Shown: positions 27,701 through 36,574 of the stretch, one piece after another
Position numbering within the stretch: the first letter of the stretch is position 1
Layout: every line of letters begins with the position of its first letter
NCBI GenBank assembly: GCA_037355855.1
Contig: CM074760.1
Location: 5,510,501 to 5,574,500, forward strand
Length of the DNA: 64,000 nucleotides
Direction: 5' to 3'
From: Pseudo-nitzschia pungens
Taxonomy: Eukaryota > Bacillariophyta > Bacillariophyceae > Bacillariales > Bacillariaceae
Notes under the pieces: generated by a model
The model's database searches: none
Told to the model about the DNA's origin: nothing
Seen by the model: only the letters and a program-made list of their open reading frames with translations
Translations under genes and position numbers: made by a program

Positions 27701-29970
27701 GCATGTAAATTCCTTGTGTCAACTGTCGTTGGTTCATATATTTCCAAGCAATTCTTTGCAGAAGAAAAGGGATCACCAAAACAATATTCGTTGTTTGACC
27801 TCCGGATAAGGGTACGCGAGCAAGATGAAAGACTGGAAGAATGATAAACCAGGGACTCGATTATTCCCATTACAGGAATGGTAATAGGAAGGGGCCAACA
27901 GGGATGCCCCCTCGCCACAGACAGTCCAATCCGAAAACACGGACAAATAGACTGTCTCATTTGTGTGAATTCCACGTGTAACTGACAAGTAGTTGAAAGA
28001 CATAAAGTCTCACGTGCACTCAATATGTCGTCTTCACATTGGGACAAAAAGGCGTTTCTCAGGTGATAACTTGTACGATGATTCCATTTCATCACATAAA
28101 GATGGGTGCATTCATCGCTATCGCGGCGAATTGTGATTCTGATACCATCCTTTCCATTGTGATTCGTAACGTAGCTTGGGGATCCATGTAGAGTGAAATC
28201 GTTGTTACTCGCTTCCCGGCTGTTAAACAGATTGATTTGTTGACCAATAGACGACAAGATGGAAGAACCTTGGTCATTGTTTAATTTCTTCAAAAACTTG
28301 GAAACAGCCTCATTGTACATATTAACAAAGGCGACGTTCGTGGAGTGTGGGAGTTTATTACGTACGTCGTTGGCAAGTAGTTTTCCCGCGATAGTCTCTG
28401 CCAAATTGGTTCTCTTGAATCCCATTCTCAGCGTACGCTCTTCACGCCGCATTGGTGCTCTCTTGACATATCGAAAATTTGATGCATAGGCCGCTGCCTG
28501 ACAAACACCAGTGTCTACCAACACTTGAGTAACATTATCGCCTCGATCAAACAGATCGTGCATATATTGCAAAAAATAGAATTGTTCCGCAAAAGTCTTC
28601 ATGTTCAAAAAGAAAAGGTCCTCTTTGTAATTCTCCGAGTTACCGATAACCGTCCACAATTTTGGGTCATACCGGATTATGTACAAGATCAAACCGGCAC
28701 ATTCCTTCCTACTTTGACCCTGGTTAAGATCTAGTATGTCGGAAAAAAGCGAGATCAAGTGACCGAAAAATGAGTCACTAGAAGTAGAGTCGGAAGCACC
28801 AATTATATGACGGGTAAGTGTCTGATGACTCTGTAACACCCAAGCGTTATGTTTGTTTGTATTTTCGCTTTTTCCGTGGCGATAGTTCGTGAAAAGTTTC
28901 TTGTGTTTAACGCGTATGGATCGAATTAGATGTTGCAAGCATAGAGTTACCCGGAACGATACTTGGAACTGTTTGAAGAATGCATCGAACGTCGATATAA
29001 GTGGTCCCTGGTCGGTGACGAAAGCGTGTTGGTCAAGCTCGAGTCCATGCTTTATACAACACTGAACAACCCAAGCTAGCTGTGATTTATTTTCCCGGGG
29101 GATTATTGCCCATGCAAGAGGTAAGGTATCACCGAATATGGTTTTTGTCACCAACACAAAACAAACCCCATCATAGTTTTTCTCCTTGTAGTGGAAGCAA
29201 TCGCCAACGAAAACTGGTGTCGTCGTGGTTCCAAAATATCGTCGGTTTGCCATCGGTGTAGAAATGAAGGAACGATAAAAACGACAATTGTCGTCGGTCT
29301 GTAACATAACTGTTAGGTCTTTATTGGAGTCAGTTAATGCTTGCATCCAATTGACCATAGTTGAAAATTGTTGACGGGGTAAATGGTTCTGTACATGTTT
29401 GTAAACGGACAATTTTGCCCGCCTCATCAGAACTCCGGGTCTTGGAGATGCAGTCATAAACTCCGACTCTGCGAGCCATTTGAACATCATGGGGTTTTTC
29501 AAATACTTGCTGTCGGGATATAAAGACATATTGTCTTGAATGTATTTCTGGAAAGGTGGGAAATGAACAAGAATATTCTGGCGATCGAAAACGGGTAGGG
29601 GTTTGCGAGCTTGTTCATTCACCTTGTCCAGGTCGCCAATATTTTCAAAAGGTAGAAGGTACCATTTTGTTGTACCGGCATTTTCGCCGCTCATTAAGGG
29701 ATCGACTTCTTGATGTGCGTGTTTACAAGAGACTACGATGTAAATACCAGTACATTTGCACATGAAACGTCTTGTATACCTGTCTTTGCGATAAGTTGTT
29801 TTTCCGGAGGTGACGATATGGAGCCCCCACCGGTTGAAACAGTAAGAGGCTAAATCCTCTGCTAAATGAGAGGTTGTAGAAGAGAAAGGAGGAGGTGCCC
29901 GACGGTAAGACTCGAGTGACATTGGATGCCACCTTCTAATAGACACCGTGCCATCGTTGATAGTCGTCAT
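21709..29970 (-). CDS. Giant MULE transposase fused to Ulp1-type protease
   Basis: A single unbroken 2,753-codon frame, starting at ATG 29970 about 430 bp inside the right terminal repeat. An N-terminal Cys/His-containing region (MCKCTG...CKHAH, about 70-86) resembles the DNA-binding part of MULE proteins. The MULE transposase core follows, with D257 in FVGDCFHY, D320 in FVTDQG and CLQHL near 345; I could not assign the third acidic residue. A SWIM-like CPC...HPCWP at 676-693 lacks the final histidine. A Cys-rich zinc-binding region lies at about 1572-1680. A Ulp1/SENP-type cysteine protease lies at about 2120-2290 with H2180 (SHW), D2200 (VLDSQ), Q2254 and C2260 (SCGIY). Acidic tandem repeats (about 2370-2603) and a duplicated basic RKKQRVEKS segment end it. 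Ulp1 domains occur in plant Kaonashi-type MULEs; a one-frame fusion of this size is unusual. Confidence 0.88.
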   Translation of the reverse strand: MTTINDGTVSIRRWHPMSLESYRRAPPPFSSTTSHLAEDLASYCFNRWGLHIVTSGKTTYRKDRYTRRFMCKCTGIYIVVSCKHAHQEVDPLMSGENAGTTKWYLLPFENIGDLDKVNEQARKPLPVFDRQNILVHFPPFQKYIQDNMSLYPDSKYLKNPMMFKWLAESEFMTASPRPGVLMRRAKLSVYKHVQNHLPRQQFSTMVNWMQALTDSNKDLTVMLQTDDNCRFYRSFISTPMANRRYFGTTTTPVFVGDCFHYKEKNYDGVCFVLVTKTIFGDTLPLAWAIIPRENKSQLAWVVQCCIKHGLELDQHAFVTDQGPLISTFDAFFKQFQVSFRVTLCLQHLIRSIRVKHKKLFTNYRHGKSENTNKHNAWVLQSHQTLTRHIIGASDSTSSDSFFGHLISLFSDILDLNQGQSRKECAGLILYIIRYDPKLWTVIGNSENYKEDLFFLNMKTFAEQFYFLQYMHDLFDRGDNVTQVLVDTGVCQAAAYASNFRYVKRAPMRREERTLRMGFKRTNLAETIAGKLLANDVRNKLPHSTNVAFVNMYNEAVSKFLKKLNNDQGSSILSSIGQQINLFNSREASNNDFTLHGSPSYVTNHNGKDGIRITIRRDSDECTHLYVMKWNHRTSYHLRNAFLSQCEDDILSARETLCLSTTCQLHVEFTQMRQSICPCFRIGLSVARGHPCWPLPITIPVMGIIESLVYHSSSLSSCSRTLIRRSNNEYCFGDPFSSAKNCLEIYEPTTVDTRNLHAPLQLSPPPRYSKSKESKGKRITSNGELTAFPFRPGYRRISKREGGVLSPLAKINKPFTISRQKKIDTTHRKYQREENGDLGMEGIDQMSLVTDGKKRTTSGRDDSAEPENFCPLSEIVPGDYIIYRISDLAKQQPYTPDEENLPVDMPPIELCDGDDKNVYSPCRKKFFGHGLDEDEIDTLNGTIDFGDEGRNFNLQEHKILSFSLGEIVDRFAQKLIGQDLSSYVYTLGRSSENYGVGCPLTDTPNEARSLGSYLGEIPSVDRGRKKRVCERLAYLAKTETNEECVNDPGNNDSVSSNSECSQGNDVPLTQVSALDPETDIQGSPALTTALNIAANEAEITPERHAKMVVGDDEDSHQQVESNVTGGLSSANTFLSGVSNMDVSVLLREVVSKLSSCAEHFTSSELEEKLLQRVDVGDELDFNFKVEWFRDIIECKNGRILPCFMNAFVVLFNRQAFPKDQSRPKFFVHQSADSNNPQVDYSIPYTFIHDGKTFCPNQIYFPIFCKSPESNCHRWWSVILLLPRVGLIHTYHHLNCPDSCKKSVSDFRDSFLLKFLKKKQNKIEWQLSDDGILSLSDKFDDIDSGICVMDKIFERSIPAADKGKTKISRNIYCMSLPLSILLRRYISPWTLKTDIFEEVSILGNQGDLRSSLKRKNPAINKLAQRRKRKLPITKKDTENKKLVKKTDKRSLLVRLRSQSGLMSEFTTKELLAVLFVHDLRYKSNQSKSSYLEMARNLVNHPQYHLIRARAILHSQRARKKVSSNTNISVKDIISGIMDTSLKRKSVYVTDNCPTSNLDSLAHRSGLGDDSTVCCAKSFCFFGNMTIWPDDTKTKCKFCRRFYHGGMGDFSCSNDRGLCGYCVETVGQTPNRNCLHCNVLFEPLPIRNDSKDGDEFSVYCEPCFKNPIRRSLFANPKKATGNVKEESSNTNIVVFTKSSNRFMYYHKDGDQETPVQAKITHKNNVTGCLTIQIQRDGSIERLYPCDQNTVEIAHPLNPEKRIFLGECSVDWKSPKKKLGYVGKTPIDLRPYIQRAKNINFKQAYIDASNDFFKQIGDHSSREEITKQELIQKPVIQLLTPSFYATPLPMKIIQRNPEGNAIVTINHTDFFCDLDLRENPAGSFYGNQTKILVSHGDLPKLQVVDPDNNRVYITISLKNQKSSCRQVFIAYSTIEPTRTSLIFDMDRFESGNFSDSSHLQTSEEDKTLCRLYFEGSKEDIIAFNKALLEIGSVEALTISEEAAICFGVNHGRCKLIDDKTKAEVAKESSTRLFSASIMGLPVCQKLIRENLAEKWYLLKSLYQEEQMDWCQEEEIDFSVMYNRTRFNENRYWATLEFTDDDYKTLEGDNWLNDVVVGFWCLLISIGAPKEVHVFLPQFFTQLEIHSKMKHEQNFDGKKALKIDFAFEDISKKRIFVIPQCDNSHWRLFLAYVEKDKTLSLIVLDSQKETYDTPNDYELKMLRSYFSEHYPGIKYREDDDQGRKIHPALKEAFECLDSQHDGCSCGIYLCHNAHFIVDNCSELIEAIDFHGQPSADSKRTTASDISFWILGSEDTWNTLDEKSIRSFRDNFMEFATLLKRELFQYKVCHDIGHKTAKKKNKANNYHPEGALNPPVQSVCDGEEWNQTPEVKADSSIVETNPEACHSEGESNPPVQSKQTPEVEPDASKAKGDVLIEDPIIQTPEKSTQSDCSEVKADSSIVESNPPVQSVCDGEESNQTPDDCHSEGESNEPVQLVRDGEESNQTPEVEPDASKAKGDVLIDDPIIQTPEKSTQSDCSEVKADSSIVESNPPVQSVCDGEESNQTPEACHSEGESNEPVQLVHDGEESNQTPEVEPDACKVKGDVLIDDPIIQTPEKSTQSDCSESDDVSLTNLVDEKLIGKRRQTECIESESDQDEDDWLFHNPLTDSGDSRIRTRKKGLEKKIMVERKKQRVEKSRAQPEVGIVERKKQRVEKSRAQPEVGIKPVPNLSNESSLYMRLRRSQRKKKVKMDLMYDYK
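22090..22900. repeat. Tandem repeats in C-terminus of giant protein
   Basis: Two to three copies of a unit of roughly 270-290 bp encoding acidic Ser/Glu/Pro-rich sequence (for example SNPPVQSVCDGEESNQTPE and DDPIIQTPEKSTQSDCSE), with internal sub-repeats. The minus-strand frame stays open through all copies. A second in-frame direct repeat lies at about 21800-21930 (RKKQRVEKSRAQPEVGI twice). Confidence 0.85.
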
Positions 29971-30338
29971 TACGGAATAAATGTGTTGTTGGAAAAAAAA
30001 AATTTTAAGTATAAAAAAGTTTAATTACGGGAAACCATTGAAATGTATAAAAATGCCGACATAAAGGGATAAAAAATACCGACGTAACGGAAGAAACTAA
30101 AAGTTAACGTGTACAAAAATTTATTATGATTCGGCGATACCTCAAAGTTTTTAGTTAGGAATCACACACGACATGGGTGGATATATGCCCAACTACCGAT
30201 GCAAAGTATAAAATGAATATAAGAGAACGGTGTTGTCTGATATCAAGTCAAAAGGATCACGGTTGAGACAGAAAAGTGTCGATATGAAGGAACATAGTAT
30301 CGTAAAAGTCCGATCGCTAGTTCAATATATTTAACCGT

Positions 30339-30401
30339 CAAATTTTGTACCGAACTAAAGTAAAATTCAAATCGTAATGTACTATATACTGTTATATCTC
30401 C
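30339..30401 (-). repeat. Right terminal inverted repeat of MULE
   Basis: Inverse of 15152-15214 with two mismatches. Followed by target-duplication copy CGCCCTCACC at 30402-30411. Confidence 0.9.
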
Positions 30402-30593
30402 CGCCCTCACCACCTTGTTGAGCTGTAAGTCTGATCGCCTTCCATTCCCTCCTTCACCACCCTACCTACCGTACCGGTACACCCGAGACGACGCCAGGGT
30501 ATCCCATAGGATACATCATAATACATACCGCCACACGGAAATAATGGAAACTGCGCAGCATACAGCGGAACAAAAACCAATGACGATGACGAC

Positions 30594-30719
30594 GAGGTTG
30601 TGCTTGCCGTGGTCACGCAGAGTGTACGGTACATCATCGTTCGGCGTTACATTCTTGGTCACCGCAGCAAGCACGACCTCTCCGCGCTTTCGATCCCCGT
30701 GCGTAACCTTACCGCACGG
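30594..30719 (+). ncRNA. Two-hairpin unit, copy 1 (candidate)
   Basis: GAGGTTGTGCTTGC (30594-30607) pairs with GCAAGCACGACCTC (30667-30680), giving 14 pairs with one G-U, and pairing can continue imperfectly inward. A second hairpin follows, CCGTGCG/CGCACGG (30697-30719), with an AACCTTAC-containing loop. The same layout recurs at 30855-30966 with compensatory changes. Whether it is transcribed is unknown. Confidence 0.4.
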
Positions 30720-30854
30720 TAACTTACTTCGTGTCTATCGTTTCGTCCGCGCACCTTTTACCAAACCCCTTGCGGATTGACTTTTTGACCGACGGAATGC
30801 GCATCGAATAGGATCGGATCGGATGGCGATCGCGACGCGGGGGCAAAGGACGAA

Positions 30855-30966
30855 GAGATTGTGCCTGCTGCCGTCACGAAGAATGCCGCATCGTTTTGCT
30901 TTCCATCCTACGTCACTGCAGCAAGCACAATCTCTCCGCTTTGTCCCTTCGCCTTACCGAAGGGAC
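30855..30966 (+). ncRNA. Two-hairpin unit, copy 2 (candidate)
   Basis: GAGATTGTGCCTGC (30855-30868) pairs with GCAAGCACAATCTC (30921-30934) with one mismatch. The second hairpin is GTCCCTTCG/CGAAGGGAC (30943-30966) around a CCTTAC loop. A run of seven T at about 30973-30979 follows, which could act as a Pol III-type terminator if transcribed on this strand. The stems differ from copy 1 but keep pairing. Confidence 0.4.
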
Positions 30967-31764
30967 GGACGTTTTTTTGCATCGGGACGAAACCGCGCCC
31001 ATCGCACCTCGCGCCACAAACAGTCTCGAAATGGTGGTGACACGATGTCGAAGTTACCCGCGGTCCGCACCGTCCCCCAATCGTACGCGGTACAATACTG
31101 TAATTTCAACTTTTCCGTTTTCGGTCACGAGCTGCCGAGAGCCACACTCGTGTTGCGCCATGGGTCGCAACGATACGATCAAAACCGATGAGAGAATTTC
31201 TGTTATTATTACTTCGTACTTCTTATCATGCGTGGAGTATTTTCCTTCTTGCTCTCGAGTTCCGATCCTCCCCGAGAATCATCTCTCACGGAAGAACGAC
31301 ACTCGACTCGAAGGAAGTACAGTACTGCGAAATTTTTCACGCTTCATAATTATGGTGTACCTTTCATGACGTCTTAGTTCGGCACGGATCCTCCACCAAA
31401 TAAATTGCGAATCATTTTAACAACAAGTTTGACTCCGCAGCGCGATCGTCTTGGCCGAGAACTCTGTTCGGTCGATAGAAAAGGAATAGAATAATAATAA
31501 TCCAACCATTGATTTGCGTTGATTTGCGTCGCGTCGCGATGCCGGCACGGGACGCGCCCCGTTCCGGGCTTTCTCATCCGCGGACCGTTTCGTTGACGGT
31601 CGAAACACGAACCCGCCACCTCAAGTCCAACCCGGGCTTTCCTCCGCTCCGGATTCGGTCGAATATCTCTTCATCAGCTGTCGAGTTCGAACATTGGCGT
31701 CGCGCTACATAGAAAGTTGCTCCGTCTACCGGACTTCCTACATGCCTACCCCGGTTCCATCGCA

Positions 31765-32023
31765 CTATTCCGAACCGGATGCTGTTGTTATTATTTCGTC
31801 CAGCACTTTTTTCTTTCCCTCGTCGCCAATCATCGATTCGTGGTCCATCAATCTCCAAGTAAAAGCGACCGGATAAGACCCCGGTATGTGGCTCTCGTAG
31901 GCCAATCGGCCCAGGCAAGTGTACGGAAGAAGCTTTTTTGTTTCCCGGTTGTACTGCCTGCACCATAAGATAATCCCAAACGATGTCGTGATATTGTTAT
32001 TATTATTATCCCGCGGATTGTTT

Positions 32024-32060
<37 letters not shown>

Positions 32061-32862
32061 CTTCTTTCCCCGTGCGAATCAGCGTTTGAATCACCGGCGA
32101 GTCTTCGGTCATTTTGCTCCCGCCAAACCACGTGACACGACTCCCATTGTCGGTGAATTCGTTCACCAAAGAGTTCGCATCCCTGGGCCCTCCCACGTTG
32201 ATCCACAGAAACACCGCGTTCTTCCATGGTTGCACCCCGCTGAACTTGTTGAACGAGAGACGGGGAACCCTTTCCAATCGCCGTCGATCCTCCGGGCACG
32301 CCGCCTCGCGAAAACTCGATTCGATGACAAAATACTTGCCGAAGGCATCCATCGGCGTCGCCAGAAACTTTTGCACCAGCGCCGACGCATCCAGCGAAAC
32401 GGTGCGGACCGAATTCGCGGGTGCTGCCGCGGGTGCCGGCGCCGCCGCCGCTGCCCGTCGCGAATCGGCCGACGGTTTCGACGCTTTCGCGATTCGCCGC
32501 GTTCCCTCGCCCGCGTTCCGTTCGCGAGCGCTTTCCGGCGGCCGTTTTCTCCCGCGCCGCCTCGCGTCGGGAGGCGACGAAGCGGCCCGTCGCTCCCCCA
32601 AATCTTCGCTCTCGAGGCAATCGGGACGGTTCGTTCGACCCGAGATTCGAGGGGACCGCCGCCTGGGTCCGGCGGACGATCCTTCGGTCGAGTTTTCGGG
32701 ATGTTTCGCCGTCTTCCGACGCGGGGGTTTCGCAACAACAGCGGGCTCGCTTGGTGCGCGCAACAGGCCGAGTTCTTTCAGCCGGGCTTGGTTTCGGGCG
32801 ATTTTTGCCGCTCTCATAGCCAGGTACGGATTGGCGGAGGCGGTCTCGGTGTCGTCCGCCAT
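31765..32862 (-). CDS. Unrecognised nuclear-type protein, 365 aa
   Basis: Starts at ATG 32862 (MADDTETASANPYL). The N-terminus has a short basic helix (MRAAKIARNQARLKELGLL), followed by an Arg/Lys/Pro/Ser-rich disordered region with RRSPRISGR, both common in nuclear proteins of algae. An Ala-rich run precedes a compact C-terminal domain (about residues 155-350: ALVQKFL, NKFSGVQPWKNAVFLWINVGG, VTWFGGS, ILWCRQYN, CLGRLAY, PVAFTWRLMDH) that looks like a beta-rich fold I do not recognise. A poly-Ala and Asn run inside this domain comes from a GCT/GCA microsatellite at about 32026-32060. Antisense frames on the plus strand reflect high GC. No intron is needed. Confidence 0.7.
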
Positions 32863-34050
32863 TTTGGATGCGCGGTCGTTATCTACCGTGCGGTATCTTA
32901 GGAGGGCATCCGAGAAAGAGAAAGAAACAGAAACAGAAACAGAGCCTCGGCGATGATTGATGGATTGATTGTTGTTGTTGATTCATTCATTCAAAAGTTT
33001 TTCCTTCACAAGCGAGACGGGAGACGGGGCGCACCTCATACCTTCGGGAACGGAACCGGTGTCGACCAGTCCTCGAATCGCCAGCTGTTTCGTTTGTTCT
33101 GCATCGCAGAACGAGAATCATCGAACTCCGAGCTACAAAACATTCTCATCAAAAAACATTTCGTGCCTGGTAATTACGGTAACTTACCGGTAATCTTACG
33201 GTATTAGCGCCATGGCGGTGTTGTCCAAATCGACACGCCCGACACTCGAGGATCGAGGGAACCAGACCAGCGTCCATCGTCCAGCCCAGTCCTGTCATGA
33301 TATCTTCCACGACTCACGGAATCTATCTTTGATTCCCTACCCGTAAGATATCGTATCGTACGGTAAACCTTACTGTATTCGGTTGACACTTTTTACACGT
33401 TGCATGTTCTGTCATCTACCGTAATGAGTAAGGAGGAAGAATCCGTAGTATTTTAAGTACGTACTTACTTCGTACTTTCGACTTTGTACGCAATGTATCC
33501 ACCAGGACGGTAAATCTTACCACTCCGTTATGATCTTTTTCCCGCCTGATCTTGTTCTTATCGGTAAGGTTATTCATAGTGGGTCCGACGAACTAACGTC
33601 GGCCACGCCTGAAAGAACAAATTCGCGAGAATTCTATTGTCGTCGACGAAATCGAACGAGGGCATCAACCTTCCGAATGGAAAAAGGGGTATTCGTATCT
33701 GTTTCGTACATTCAGTACCAGTACTAGTACCAGTAAGGTTTTACCAGGGATAGGTTCGATTCGATACGTTTATCGTCCCCGTGTCAACCCAGTACGGAAA
33801 ATGAGTAGAACGTCAAACCCAACCCAACTCCTTGTAGTCACGGTAGTATTCGTACTGGTACTGGTACTGGTACTGGTAATCTAACTTTTGATTCATTCTT
33901 GTTCTTGTTTACTGTATGCTGATCACTCTGTCGTCTCGCGAATCAATCTCATCAACAAGCTGGATAAGGCTACTTGCACTTCCAATATTACCGTATCGTC
34001 TCAAAACAACTCAAGACAAACGACACCATCAAATTCCACCAACAAACACC
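32863..34050. other. Intergenic DNA upstream of ATG8
   Basis: Contains GGTACT repeats (about 33847-33877) and a facing CAGTACTAGTACCAGTAAGG stretch (about 33712-33736), plus AACCTTAC-type motifs near 33366, 33562 and 33733. It separates divergently transcribed genes and probably carries both promoters. No gene is supported. Confidence 0.55.
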
Positions 34051-34745
<695 letters not shown>

Positions 34746-35443
34746 ATGGAGCAATCAAAATCCATACGGTATGCTCGAGGGTGCAAAACTACATTATTTA
34801 GCATTTGTCTTGTCAGTAGACAACCATGGATCACTGGGGAACGAAAATCATGACGCGATGCCTTTGATCAATCTGGAAAGTCGCGCAACCTGATGGATCG
34901 ACAATGTGTCGTTCATGTAACACCTGTCACGATGTTGTAAAAGAGTTTATTGAAAGTAAGAGTGCAGTCGCGTTGAGCGATGATTGGTTCGTCAGTCGCT
35001 CGATGCACTACATATTTGGGTCTTCGGGTATTCATCACCATTACCGAAACGGAAGCATAGCGTCAGCAAATTGATAATTATAATCGGCGTGGTAGCTTAG
35101 AATTGCGAGTGGCGTTTGTCTATTTTGTAGAATACACACTGTAGCGCACGGTGGTCTCGGATTCTATCGAGTGCGAAACGGATCGATGACACAAATGCGT
35201 TGAAACGGTCTAGTCGAAAGTCTGGAAGAGTATCGTGGGTTTGGGAATTCTGAAAAAAGATTTGGATTGTCGTCGAGCGTTGTATTCGTTTTCACCTAAA
35301 GTAGCAATTCACGAACATTGTAACAAAGTAATCTCACTGTTGACTACAGGTAGTAGTAGTACGTTCGGAATAATTCAGGGGTCTACAACAATCACGGTTC
35401 GAGACACCAGCTCGTGTATCTATCTCTTTTTTAAAATCTGTCT
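34746..35443. other. Intergenic DNA between convergent genes
   Basis: Lies between the 3' ends of ATG8 and of the minus-strand secreted protein gene. It should contain both 3' untranslated regions. I see no further gene; the frame at 35235-35549 has no recognisable feature. Confidence 0.55.
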
Positions 35444-36208
35444 CTATTGGTCAACGACGATGCACAAGTCGAGCCCGGCAACCGCGGCGAAGGAATGGAA
35501 TGTCACCACGAGTTGTTGGGCCTGGTCGAGACCGAGGGGAACGCTCTGAAATCCGTTCGGACCCTTCGACACCAAATCGAAGGTTTCGACGTCGCCATTG
35601 CCACGAACCACCGTGACCTGGTCCCGTTCACCGACGTTCAAGAGGTCGATGCTCCGAATCTTGGTCAGCCGGGAAAAGTGAAAGACGAGGATGCCCCCCG
35701 GCGACGACCAGTCGGGCCGCCCTCCCGAATTCGAATCCGAACTCGTGCTCGAACTCGAGCGCGAACTCGAACTCGAACTCAGAGTTGGGGACCCCGGCTT
35801 TCGGGACGGAATCAGGAGGTTCCCGAGGTTTTTGCAATTTTCCCCGGGGCCTCCCACCCTGCCCCCCCGGCCCCGTCCGAATCCCCCGCACTCAAAGTTG
35901 GGAGACCCGAGGGCAAAGACGTCCCTGTTTCCCACCAATCCGTTGCGTTCCACCCCGGACGAGTCGAAGACCATCGGGTGGAGGTTGTGATCTCCGTCGT
36001 GGCCTCTCGCGGAAATGCTCACCCCATACTTGTGGAACCATTCCCCCATGACGAACTCGCCCCCCTGCAGGGTTCTCCCGTTGGCGGCCCTGGCAAAGGT
36101 CAGCGACGTGCGCCGGCACACCTGGAGGACGCCCTGCTGGCCCGGCGTCGGTGCTGCCGCCATCACACGCCCCCGCTGGTGGAGCTGCGACGGGTTCTGC
36201 GGAATGGT

Positions 36209-36240
<32 letters not shown>

Positions 36241-36315
36241 TTGCTGTTGCTGTTGCTGTTGCTGTCGCTGTTCCTGTTCCTGTTGCTGTTGCTGTTGCTG
36301 TTTCTGTTTCTGTTT

Positions 36316-36347
<32 letters not shown>

Positions 36348-36574
36348 GTTGCGCTTACCGCCCCTCCGGGATCGTTCGAGATTCGGCTCCGGAGCTGCCT
36401 AGCGGGCGTGCCCCGATCGTTGGATGATGAAGTTGTCGCTGCTGCTGCTGCTGCTGCTGTTGTTTTTATTGTTGTTGTGTCATTTTCGATTCTTTTTTCG
36501 GCAATCGGGAGAGCCACCGACGGTCCCACGGCAGCCACAACAATGCAAAAGACAATGGCCAACGGACGCATCAT
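35444..36574 (-). CDS. Secreted repeat protein, unknown function
   Basis: 376 residues from ATG 36574. An N-terminal signal peptide is clear (MMRPLAIVFCIVVAAVGPSVA). A low-complexity region follows with poly-Ala, poly-Thr and a long Thr-Ala/Thr-Glu dipeptide run encoded by CTGTTG/CTGTCG hexamers at about 36203-36355. The C-terminal domain (about 150-376) has VSISARGHDGDH, HPMVFDSS, DVFALGSPNFECGG, GGILVFHFSRL and a final DLCI segment. It resembles the lectin- or PEP-CTERM-like beta-sandwich layout seen in secreted proteins of diatoms and cyanobacteria, from memory of the pattern only. A Ser/Arg-rich insertion splits the domain. It is probably exported or associated with the cell wall or surface. 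Confidence 0.75.

Larger units (their letters stand above)
15152..30401. mobile_element. 15.25-kb Mutator-like DNA transposon with Ulp1
   Basis: Bounded by terminal inverted repeats of 63 bp (15152-15214 and 30339-30401; two mismatches, at positions 5 and 8) with weaker matching inward to about 105 bp (shared GCGATCGGAC-TTTACGA). The flanks CGCCCTCACC at 15142-15151 and 30402-30411 form a 10-bp direct repeat; CC ambiguity would allow up to 12 bp. Mutator elements typically make 8-11-bp duplications. The MULE transposase domain in the 29970-21709 gene supports the class. Genes read inward from both ends, as in MuDR: a giant transposase-Ulp1 gene from the right and a SWIM/RING-like gene from the left. 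Three unrecognised genes and a minisatellite lie between. The transposase frame is intact, so the element may be autonomous. Confidence 0.88.
30412..31764. other. Intergenic DNA beside MULE, two structured repeats
   Basis: No gene is supported across 1.35 kb. It contains the two hairpin units described separately (30594-30719 and 30855-30966). The plus-strand frames at 30415-30780, 30823-31191 and 30896-31369 are Arg/Ser/Pro-rich, overlap each other and show no domain. Confidence 0.55.

Noticed and set aside
32086..32956. Plus-strand frames of 271 and 280 codons opposite the nuclear-type protein
   Set aside because: Arg/Ser/Pro-rich antisense frames from a high-GC coding region, with no domain features.
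35447..36427. Plus-strand frame of 326 codons opposite the secreted protein
   Set aside because: It is Arg/Pro/Cys low-complexity antisense of the hexamer repeat and GC-rich domain; the minus strand has a signal peptide and a coherent domain.
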